Assembly (NCBI GenBank): GCA_035048485.1
Contig: CM068583.1
Location: 65,967,306 to 66,031,305, forward strand
Reading direction: 5' to 3'
Origin: Pteria penguin
Lineage: Eukaryota > Mollusca > Bivalvia > Pterioida > Pteriidae
DNA length: 64,000 bases
Numbering within the stretch: the first letter of the stretch is position 1; every line of letters starts with the position of its first letter. The notes beneath the pieces were generated by a model. It did no database searches. It worked only from the letters and a program-made list of their open reading frames with translations, and was not told the origin of the DNA. Of the stretch, positions 9,472 through 21,400 are shown in pieces. The translations under genes and the position numbers were made by a program.

Positions 9472-12400
9472 AAGATGATCTAGGGGAATGTATATAAACC
9501 TTACATATGACCTTAAATATTATTATAATAATGATGTAATGTTAATCTGTTCTTTACAAAGTTGGAGTCTCTAATTTGATTTACTCAAAATAGTTTGCGG
9601 CCGCGAAACTTAAGTAACTTGGAGTATGTTCCCGTTGTCTTTCAAAGTTGAAATACTCAGTGAACGCAGGAACAACTTGGACTTTGTGTAACGCTATTGT
9701 AAATCTGTCGTCTTTCCCCCAGGTATTTTGCATCTGCCGCATAGAATACCCAACTCTTGCATTCGCCTGGTCTTAACTTGCCTCCCATGCACAACACTAG
9801 ATAATGCTTTATTATCACATTAATTACAAGAGGTAAAATAGACTCAGAAATGGAAGCTTCACGCGAAGCTGCCTTGACACTTTTGTTTTGTTTTTGTGGG
9901 TTTTTTTTTTTTTTTTTTTTGGTTTTTATTATTATTATTATTAAAAATTCTTTAATAATGATTATTATTATTTTCCTTTTGAAATTTCACTTTCAAAATG
10001 CAGCATTCTAAAAACCATTTACCGAAGTTTCCAGGGGAGGTCCCCCGAACCCGTACCAGCAGCAGCTTCGTGTCTCAATGAAGCCTTGGGTTTCAATTGT
10101 GCACCCCCTTCCCAACCGCCATTGACTTTTCTGTATCCGCCTCTGTATTGTCCGTTAAATCTGTATAACACATCTGCTCAGCATGCAAATTCATCCATTC
10201 TTTTGTACACGTCAATTCATTATTACATTGTTCTCCCCGTATGGATCCTCATTAAACATGGCCGCACGCACCTGCCTTGCGCATAACGTCATTATGTCAC
10301 AGCAGACGAATGTAGTTCTAGTTTGTCATGATATGTTGTTTGTTTATATCGGAAAATAAGTTAGTAATATGCCGTATTTGTGACTACGATGGTTTGTAAA
10401 ACTGATAGATCTAGTGTTTATTTGTTAGATGACCTTATGACAATAAGGTTCAAATTCCGCGAAAAAATGCATGTTCCAATCACACGAATTTCAGCTGTTC
10501 GGAACTAGGAAAATGTCAACAAACACTCAGACGCATGGTATTGGACTGTTGTGCCACTAAATTGTAATAAAAAGGGTGGAATATATAATCGGAAACTTAG
10601 TCTTTATAACGATAAGGCATAGAATTATTTGTCATTTATATTAGTCTAATACGAAATCAAAAAACGAATCAATTTCGAGTAACAAAATGGCGGAATGAAC
10701 AATTTCGCCGATACCAACTAGATTCAAAGTGCTGTATCTTGAGACCCTTTTTCACTTTCAAAGAAAATTCTTATATTTTTTTAATACTTTTATGAATTGT
10801 CTTTATGAAATAAAAAGTTCTGTATGATACGCTCTGTCTGTAAAGAATTGGTGGGCTACACTTTTTAAATTATTCGGAACTGGAAAATATTCGGAACTAG
10901 GAAAACGACTGTACAAGGATGTTTCGGTACAAGAACATTTCGGTACATAAGAAAGACGTTTCGGTACAAGCAAAGACATTTAAGTACAATGAAAATGACA
11001 TTTCGGTACACTAAAAAGATGTTTCGGTACATATGTTTGGGTGACTATATTTTAGTCTGTGTGTGACATGAGACAGCAAGTGTGACTAGCCAAACAGGTG
11101 ACGCTTACTCCTATATACACATGGGTTAATTTTACTAAAGGATGTAGGCCCAAAAGTATATGTATACATAAACTTCATCAAATAGCATTTCGTATCTACT
11201 CTAAAAAGTTCCTTGAGAAACTTTAGGCACTTCAAGAAAAATGCAGTTTACGTCCATACAAAAGTTAAAATGTTTATGTCTATATGTCTACTGTTCGGTT
11301 TACGGTCTTTACAGGTATTTTTAAGTATGCATGATCACAAGTATGCAAGGGAAAAAAGGCATATGAGTAAAATTAAATAAATAAATAAACATATATATAT
11401 ATATGAAGACTATATACAATATATATACATTGTATATAGTCTTCATTATTGTTTTTATATAAGGTCACACATATCGCATATCCTGAAGTATGGCACATTT
11501 CCGTGACAGTTTGCTAGAGCTGATCTTTTTACTCTTTCATGATAGATTGTTATAATATCCATTTTAATTTGCTTCTGTACCGATATTTAGGCACCTGTAC
11601 TGAAACGACCAAAGTCATGTACCGAAACGTCTTTGTACCATGTACCGAAACGACCTATTTTTGTGTACCGAAACGTCCTTGTACCGAAACGTCCTGCACC
11701 CAAATTCGTTAGCCAAATTGAAACTCAGGGGTCATGTTAATCTCTTTGAAGATTCTTGCATGTGGCCGTTTTATTATGTTGTTGTTTACCATTGCTAGTC
11801 GCCAGAATCTGATAAATGTCCTGGTGAAAACAGTAAGACAAATCCTCTCTTCGATCATGGCCATGTTTCAAATCAGAATAAACAAGTCATGTGAGTTATA
11901 GTGTGTTTTCAAATTCATTTATGATTGAATAGGAAGATTAAATAAACGAAACCATCATCGATTCTGAAGTACTATTCTTTGTGCTTAAATTGTTTACTTT
12001 CGTTAGTTTTATAAAAATTGTGGAATAAAACTAATAACAAAATAATTTTACTGTTATACAATTAAAATTTTCTGCTTTTTGAGAACAGTCTATAATTGTT
12101 TATGTTTATGTCAGACACGTGTTTAGGTATGAAACCTAGCTGTGATTGAAGTGAGAATTTGTATTGTTGTTTTCACCTCAACATTTATCGGTGTTGTACA
12201 GTGCATATGATGAAAATTTTGCATCGCAATGAAGGAAAATATGCCTGGATATTATCTGTGACCTGCATTCTGCAGGAAACAAAGGTTTTGTACGGTGATT
12301 TTGATCGTTAGTACACAGGGGGGGGGGGGCTGTTAAATCACGAAAACCTGAATAACGTAAGAAGGGCTGACGAGAGATTATTCTGGATTCTGGCGAGTGG

Positions 12401-15400
12401 AAATAGTAAACACCAACAAATAAAACGGCCATGTACAAGATTCTCAAAAGAGATGAGGGTCATGTGGGTCCCTAACTTAAAAAATTCAGGGGTCCACATG
12501 AAATTCTAAGGGCCCACATGGAACAAAACTCAAAGAATTTATATAATTTCTTTATTATTCTTTTTCTTCAATTTCAGATTCTTTGAATATCCGTTTCCAA
12601 CAATCTTCCAAACACTCTACTCTGTGATTCATCCAATTCTTCTGCAGTATCACTCTAATTTTTATTCTGAAGCCGGGGTGCCCTAGTGGATAAGGTGTAC
12701 GGCTTTTGATAGAGAGGTCCCAGGTTCAACTCCCACCCTGGGCACACCATTGTTCTGTCTTTTGGTGGGAGACAGTAAAAACTGAGGTCCCGTGTCACGG
12801 TAAGCGTGGCACGTAAAAAATCCCTCACTGCTTCGGGTTGGTCCGTTGCAAAGGTCTAAATTTGTATGCAATGCATCAGGCAGATGCCGTCACCATATAC
12901 GTGTAATAATCGTGGAATGACGTAAAACAATAATCAGTCAATCATTTTCATTCTGTCTTACATTCTCAATTTCATTCAGTGATTTGCTCACTGACTCAGT
13001 CTCACTGTTCACATCATTTTCACTCACTGAAGCTCACCGCCTGTGGTGTCCATTAAGGTAGTGGCTATTTACACAGTGATTTTGTACTTAAGTGAAATGA
13101 AGCCGGCGTGGCCTCGTGGTATCGCGCTGGACTCCTGATCGGGAGGCCGGGGTTCGATTACCGCTCTGGTCATGCCGGTGTCCTGTCTTTCGGATGAGAC
13201 AGTAAAAACGAGGCCCCGTGTCATGGTATGCATGGCACGTTAAAGATCCCTCACTGCTTCGGGTGGGTCCGTTGCAAAGGTCAAAATTTGTATGCCCTGC
13301 ATCAGGCAGATGCCGTCACCATATACGTGAAATATTCGTGGTGTGACGTTAAATAAAAATCAATCAATCAATCAATCTTAAGTGAAATGTACTTGTGTAA
13401 CACGATGGTCATGTACCTATAAAGTGATTCTCGGAGTCGGTGTGACGTCGCTGTCTCTATTGCTCTACATAGGTACCAGAGGAGTCTGGTCATGACACTT
13501 GGGATAAAACCCAGGGTTTATTGTTAGTATTACTGCAACTTTAAGTTCTTCTGTATCAGTTCTAATGGGGTTGCATGATAAAATACGATCGGAAATGTGT
13601 AAAACATGTATTCAAAATTTACTTGTTTGAATGACAAAATATTTCAATTATTCCTTTTTACCAAAATTCCTCCCAGAATACGCATAATTGCTTTTTCTGA
13701 TAAAGTCCGATGTTTTACCCCAAATGTTCCGAATGCTTGTAATCAAATACCCGGATGTCCGACTTCAAGAATACGGCTATTGACACGACAGTCGTGTACC
13801 TAAAGTGATATGGCTATTTACACGATCATTGTGTTACTTATGTTTGTGGCCTAAGTAGACGGCAGGTATACCGGGTATAATCTGTACCAGTGAGGTACCC
13901 CTTTTCTTGCAAACTTATGGATTCAGAGAGTAAAAGGTGCAATAAAAGGATCATCGATCAGCCAGACTTATGCTTAAGTTTATCAGGACCCGACACTCTT
14001 GACTTTCTCTTGTTATGTCTAATTATGAAAGAATATTACTTTTAGTAGTTGTAAATGGAGTATTTCGGGGGTTTTATTCTTCACAATCAGCTATAGAGCC
14101 ATAAGGCCTGCCTCATCAGAAGTGCATGTTACTGTATATTATTAGGATTATAAACATGTTTTTATTATCATAACGCCTACATATGTATACTTCTGTATTA
14201 AGCGTAGGCTATTATTGGTTCCAATTTAAAATAGATTTACAATCTTTGTCTGATTGCATCTGTTTCCAATATTTCAAGATTCATTTCTTCAGGCCCTTAA
14301 CACACAGATTGTATCTAGTTATCATAACTAAAGGAGGGCGCAATGAGCAATCAGATTTATGTTTGTTCAAAACTGGGTTTCTATCATTTGAAGTTGTTTG
14401 TAAGATGATTGGGTCTATTTCATCGTCAGACTACCCTCTGACAAGCAATTGCTGCTTAAAGTTTTGTAAGAATATTTGTTTTGCATAGCACCCTGCCCCC
14501 ATTTCCAATCGTTCTTTTTCAGCAAATTATTTTAGGTTCACAAGTGTAACTTCTTGTAATTAGTCAAATAAAAATTGTTTGCTGGCTTTACATTTGTTAA
14601 ATCGAAATACAAGGTCTTCTACTTTTATGATAGAGTGTTCGCATTATAAATTCAAATTCAAATTGCCGACTGGCATAAAACACATTTATACAATTGCTGC
14701 CAGTATATAGTTGTATAAATAGCCATTGCATACTCCCTCGGCTATTTACACAATCGGCATGTATATAGAAATTCTGGTTTACGTACATGACCGTCGTGCA
14801 AATAGCATCAGCCGTCCATTAATCACTGCTTACTATCTGACCATTTAGAATTGAAAGATATTTTTCTCTAATCCCATCATAGTTTTTGAAATAATCTTGT
14901 CTGTACTTGTCCTGTTGCTTTCTTTTTAACAGATTTTGAACCCTGCTTATGTAGTGCCACATTATTACACAAAGTGATGTGCTATAGCTTTACAATTCAC
15001 TAATTTTGATTTGAAAAGAAAAGTGAAAGTAAGAAAATATCAATGTAAAAGAAAACGGAAATGCTAAGAAAGATCAAAATACAGAAGTATCATAAATATT
15101 TACCTGTTTCACAGATTTTAACCATTTAAAAATTAAATTCTTCTGTCAAGATTTTGTAACAAGCCATGTAGTAGCACATGCTCAGTGAATCAATTACATA
15201 TACATGTATACAATACATATCAGCACATGCGCAGTAGGTAAAGCAACCAGTAGGTTGAACTCTGTCATTAATATAACTTATGGAATTATAAAATTTTGAC
15301 AACAAAATTTTATTGTTTTAGTTAAAAAGATTTGCATATTTAAAAACTTTGTATGTCTATCAATGAACTGGTCAAAATGTAGGATGATTTCAACATATTG

Positions 15401-18400
15401 AAAATGATAATGTACAGGTAATATAGATGACATTGAAGTGTATGATTATATATGTGCAAAGTTAGTAAAACAATGTAGAAGAGTTAGACTCACTTAGAGC
15501 ATGCAGGAAGGGCTTAACCAATAGTCGTCACAATCTACTTGTCCACTCCAGTAATACTAGTAGCAGACAGTTGAGGGTTCGAATCTGGTGAATCAATAAA
15601 GGAATAGCCTACATGATGTATGGTGTGTATTATAGGTGTTCTGAAGTGTAGACATACTTCTTGTTCAGACCAGCTGTATAGATCATCAAACTGAAGATAT
15701 ATGTCCAGCTGATCAATCATTGGGCCAAGATGGCCATCACCTAGATAGCCATGGTCTAGGTTTACCATATTTCATTTTATATTTGTGTAAGAAAGTCATG
15801 TTATCTACATCATTTTTCGTATAAATTGAGTTATTTGAGAGTTTTATTGCTCAGTTTACATATTATGGTAACTGCAATCTTATTAAGCAGCTTAGTCATA
15901 TGATCAGAATATGTAAATGATACAAGTTAGGGGCCAAGAACAAATCTTTATAACAACAGTAACAATTCAGTGATTCATGTTCAAATTTTGTAATTAATTT
16001 CATCAGTTTTCTTCATATGATTTATTATTGCATTTACTCATCTGGTACCCTTTCATAGGAATATATGTTTTCTTTATAAGAATTGATTAAGGAACTACCT
16101 GGACCACTAACAATTAAAATTAAAAATTTAGGGTCCAGTTCAAACTCTGGTAGTCATGTACAATTGAATGAGTGCAGACTTCTTTCCTATTCATTCCCCT
16201 TTTTGCAGAAATGTAAAAATACCAGTGTGAAAACAGAAATTTGTACCTGGAATCAAGTACTAATTGCAATTTTGTAGGTTCTGGTCTTGGAAAAGAACAA
16301 ACTGGTATCAAAGAAGCAATAAAAGTGAAGTTAAAACAGGACAAGCATGGGGTATGGAGCCAATCACAAATGCTAATATCATGATAATATATGTCAGCCA
16401 TTTGTACTTGTATTCATTTAAATTATTTTGCTTTATTACATTTACTTATTTAAGGATTTAATATTGAAATGTTAAATCTTGAAACTTACCATAGAGATAA
16501 ATTATCTGATTATTACATGTATACATGTATCTACAAAATACTTGATGTATTTCACAGGTATAGAATTATTGTTTGTCTTTAGAAGAAATAAAAGTTTAGT
16601 CCATTCATCTGTCTGTCTGTACCTTGTAAACTTTTTATACTTTTGACTTCTACTTTTGACCAGAATCATCGAAGGGTGGATCCAGAACCAGGGTAACATT
16701 GGCCCTAGAGAGTTACCTCCTTTTACAAACTTTATCTTCAAACCAGTTGCATAAATACATCAGTATCAGTAGAGTGATCTAAAATGGTGACTCAAGAACT
16801 TTCGTTGTTTTTTAATTGATTCAAAAATAAAGGTTTTGACTTTTATTGATATCTTTTTGTATACATGTAATTTCAGTTTATTTCTTTCATTCTCTTTCTT
16901 TTTAGATTGAAGCCGGCATGGCCTAGTGGTATCGCGCTCATCTCCTGATCAGGAGGCTGGGGTTCGAGTCATACTCTGGTCATGCCGGTATCCTGTCTTT
17001 CGGATGCGACAGTAAAAACCCATGTCGTGGTATGCATGGCACGTTAAAGATCCCTCACTGCTTCGGGTGGGTCCATTGCAAAGGTCAAAATTTGTATGCC
17101 CCACATCAGGCAGATGCCTTCACCATATACGTGAAATATTCGTGGTGTGACGTTAAACAAAAATCAATCAATCAATCAGTTTGTAGATTGCTAATGATGC
17201 ATTAATTTTGTGTATTTTTTCAGTTTTGTGGAAATAAATGTTATTGTTGATAATCAGCATACAAAGGAACTCTCTGAATTTTTTCTCAGAATTTTCAAAA
17301 ATTATAGTAAAATGGGATAGATTTACACTATTCATATGTTTTATCAAGTTTCGGTGGTATTTTTCTCAAGTATTATGGATAGGATTTTCATGAAATTTGG
17401 TGTGATAAAGGACATAAATTCCCTTGCAAGTGGTGATAGTTTTGGCCGAGTGCATTAAGGAATGAATCCAGGGAATTATCGTAATTAGAGCTTTCAGTTC
17501 ATACCATCACTGATGACCTGGTGACCTTGACTTTGCTTTTTTTTCTGAAATTGTCAAAGGTATTAATTTCATATTTGATACATAGATATATCAAAACAGA
17601 TACTTTAATGTAATATCATTACCTTTGTCATAGTGACTTTAACCTTGACCTTTATATAACACTTTTTCAAAAACGCTTTAATTCTTAAACAGCAAAAAGT
17701 ATGGCTTTCATATTTAGCATCTGTATTCCTTGTGACAAGCTTTTGATTAATAGTGTCGCTATTTAATTCATGACCTTGACATTTGTATTAAAATTTCACA
17801 AACATTAACATTGTCCATATCTTTAGAATTTTTCATTAATACCATATGTTCCTGTTTAGATCCTATTTATTGTATAACTAGCCATGGATGTATGGAAATG
17901 TCTGCCAGTATGTTGCTTTCCTGCAGTCACAGTTGTTTTCCTCCTGTACTGAACACTGGCTTCATCACATAAGTGAACTAATTTTGATTTGATTTTTAAA
18001 AATATATACCGTCCTCCTCAAAACAATCAATGTATAGTGAATAATGTACAGTGCAATTACACAAAACATCATGGTCCTAGAGTATTTTTGAAAAAATTCC
18101 ATAAACAGGTTGATGTGAATTAACTCAGGTAACTTTACAGCAGAAATCTTACTGTATTTTGTATGATTTTATGCAAAAAACCTGAATTCATTACACTGTA
18201 CACTGCACATCCAGTTTACGTATGTGTATTTCTCATCCACAGATGGGTCACAATCAAGGAGATGAATTCACATTTCACTGGTGGGATCATGTGTTCAATA
18301 CAGCAGCTAACAGTATCAGTGTAGAGAACAGTAATGTATGTATAGCTAACAGTATCAGTGTAGAGAACAGTAATGTATGTATACTCCTCATGCAGTGATA

Positions 18401-21400
18401 ACAGTATCAGTGTAGAGAACAGTAATGTATGTATACTCCTCATGCAGTGATAACAGTATCAGTGTAGAGAACAGTAATGTATGTATACTCCTCATGCAGT
18501 GATAAAAGTATCAGTGTAGAGAACAGTAATGTATGTATACTCCTCATGCAGTGATAACAGTATCAGTGTAGAGAACAGTAATGTATGTATACTCCTCATG
18601 CAGTGATAACAGTATCAGTGTAGAGAACAGTAATGTATGTATACTCCTCATGCAGTGATAACAGTATCAGTGTAGAGAACAGTAATGTATGTATACTCCT
18701 CATGCAGTGATAACAGTATCAGTGTAGAGAACAGTAATGTATGTATACTCCTCATGCAGTGATAACAGTATCAGTGTAGAGAACAGTAATGTATGTATAC
18801 TCCTCATGCAGTGATAAAAGTATCAGTGTAGAGAACAGTAATGTATGTATACTCCTCATGCAGTGATAACAGTATCAGTGTAGAGAACAGTAATGTATGT
18901 ATACTCCTCATGCAGTGATAACAGTATCAGTGTAGAGAACAGTAATGTATGTATACTCCTCATGCAGTGATAACAGTATCAGTGTAGAGAACAGTAATGT
19001 ATGTATACTCCTCATGCAGTGATAACAGTATCAGTGTAGAGAACAGTAATGTATGTATACTCCTCATGCAGTGTAGAGAACAGTAATGTATGTATACTCC
19101 TCATGCAGTGTAGAGAACAGTAATGTATGTATACTCCTCATGCAGTGATAACAGTATCAGTGTAGAGAACAGTAATGTATGTATACTCCTCATGCAGTGA
19201 TAACAGTATCAGTGTAGAGAACAGTAATGTATGTATACTCCTCATGCAGTGATAACAGTATCAGTGTAGAGAACAGTAATGTATGTATACTCCTCATGCA
19301 GTGATAACAGTATCAGTGTAGAGAACAGTAATGTATGTATACTCCTCATGTAGTGATAACAGTATCAGTGTAGAGAACAGTAATGTATGTATACTCCTCA
19401 TGCAGTGATAACAGTATCAGTGTAGAGAACAGTAATGTATGTGTACTCCTCATGCAGTGTAGAGAACAGTAATGTATGTATACTCCTCATGCAGTGATAA
19501 CAGTATCAGTGTAGAGAACAGTAATGTATGTATACTCCTCATGCAGTGATAACAGTATCAGTGTAGAGAACAGTAATGTATGTATACTCCTCATGCAGTG
19601 ATAACCATTAGTAGTCAACATACCTTGAACTCAGTAATTGATCCACAATTCTGTGTGAAATAGATTTCTTCCTTTCTCTTTGAAAACTGAAAAAAATATT
19701 TCAGTGGTGTATTGATTGATAATTTTTGTTAGCTCACATGAGCTGCAGGGTCAAGTCGGCTATTGTATGTCATCCATAAAATTCTACGTTTTTTACTTCT
19801 CATTTTAAACCACAAGACAGACTTTAATAAATTTTGATATACTTGTAGTACTGATGGACATCTGCTAAGTTGTGTTTTTTATTAAGGCGTCAAGCATTTG
19901 CTAGACAGTCTTCTAGCTATTGTGCAGATTTTACATTTGCACCGCCAATCTCAATTCATGTAACAAAGTAGTAACTTCTTTAAAGTACTTAAAGTAGTAA
20001 AAGTTCTTGCAAAACCGGCTTTTTTATCCTTGTTATTGACATACCATTGCACAGAAATAGGTTTAAGCATAGGTCTACTAACTATAATTATCAGTATATT
20101 GCCCTAACGCACATTATTATTCTATCGTTTATTGTGTGTGTGTCCTAGATCTTCATACGCCATAAGGACACAAGCTGATTATGAATTACAGTTGCACTTC
20201 ATGGGAATTTTTCCAAATATGGGGAAGACCATGTAACATATTGCCTTACTTGGAGAAATCATAGTAAAACGATCAAGGCCTTATTTCACATATAAAAACC
20301 AATATGGAAAAAGATAGTGCAATCATCGAAATATATATATTAATAATATATTTAGATATAAATTTCAGTTTAAAAAAGAACAAATAAAATATTTCATAGA
20401 ATCCTAAATATAGACAGGCAATGCCTGTCTAGATCTTAATATATCTTGATAGGTGACCACTAATTCATAATGAGGTTGACGTAGGTTCAAGTGATGCATT
20501 GTTGGTTATTTTTATCTCACTGGATTTCATTTTGTTTCATTCATTTAATCTAGAATTAACAAATATTGACAGAATTAATTACATCCTCGAGGCTAAACAT
20601 CACGAGCCTCTCACAAATTACATCAGATACTGTATACCAATGCTGTGTATGCTACTGCAGACAAATTAAATATCTACACACAATGTGTTAGAACGCTGAT
20701 AGAAGCTGATAGCCTGAGTGTTAGCATTAGTAGCGTAGACAAAAACTGTAACCTAGACCATATCTTAAAACATACAAATTTAACATATGGCTTCCATATT
20801 TCACATGCATTGGTAACAACTCGTCCATTTCTATCTTTGTGAAAAATGGTGATGGTGTTTCGATTGATTTCACTTGAACATTCTTTGCGATAAGAGCTTT
20901 GACATTTGACATACTTTAGAAAAATATTTAAGTGGTCAACTACTAGGGTAAGGAATTTCATATTTCGCAAGCGTGTTCCTTACAAGTAGACTTTACTGTC
21001 CATACTGAAATTTTTGACATTCACTATGAATTTGCCACACTTCTCAATAACTTAACCCTTGCCCATGACTGGTCAACTACTAGGATAAGGGCTTTCATAT
21101 TTCAAAAGAGTGCTCCTATCGAGTAGACCTTTCTGTCTGTACTGTCACCCTGCAAATTAATAGTATGACCCATTTTTAAAAAACTTTAATCTTGCTTATC
21201 ATTGATCAACTGGTAGGAATAGCTAGTGCTTTACTACCGGTATTTCACATGTGTATTCCTTATGGTTATACCTTTCTGTCTGTACCAACATTTTTTAACC
21301 TGCAATCTTGACCTTGAATGTGGTTTACAGCTTTTTACTATGGTCCTAATATATAGGTGGGAAATGAAACATTTCTGCAAGAATGAAGTAAAGAATAATA

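Larger units (their letters stand above)
7593..10911. mobile_element. Nested 3.3-kb TIR element (CAGTCGTTTTCC ends)
   Basis: The left end is CAGTCGTTTTCCCAGTTCCG. The right end, reversed, is CAGTCGTTTTCCTAGTTCCG. Both are flanked by TA, and the TA lies inside a TTTCGGTACA motif of the outer element, which shows the order of insertion. The core AGTTCCGAA recurs just inside both ends (about 7780-7810 and 10496-10512). CAGT termini with TA duplications suggest the Tc1/mariner/pogo group. No transposase was found, only AT-rich sequence with microsatellites. Confidence 0.75.
7576..11698. mobile_element. Outer TIR element with arrays of TTTCGGTAC
   Basis: The left end TGCTAGACTTTTCGGTA and the right end, reversed, TGCAGGACGTTTCGGTAC are inverted repeats. 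On the left side, after the nested insertion, TTTCGGTAC recurs at about 10922, 10937, 10958, 11000 and 11022, plus one decayed copy. On the right, GTACCGAAACG-type copies recur six times between 11578 and 11694 in the opposite orientation. Without the nested element it is about 800 bp. No coding sequence. Such subterminal arrays usually bind the transposase. Confidence 0.75.
7452..16277 (+). other. GPATCH4: GPATCH4 intron 1 (8.8 kb)
   Basis: Phase 1 intron, ending ATTTTGTAG. It contains two nested TIR elements (7576-11698), two SINEs (12669-12945 and 13099-13377), an A-rich tract, an AT microsatellite and a perfect 44-base hairpin. The stretches 11699-12668 and 13378-16277 look like plain AT-rich intron; no further exon was seen. 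Confidence 0.8.

Noticed and set aside
16909..16985. tRNA gene
   Set aside because: A and B boxes are present, but no complete cloverleaf; it is a SINE head with body and tail.
18397..19604. CRISPR-like array
   Set aside because: Units are contiguous tandem repeats without unique spacers, and the DNA is animal.
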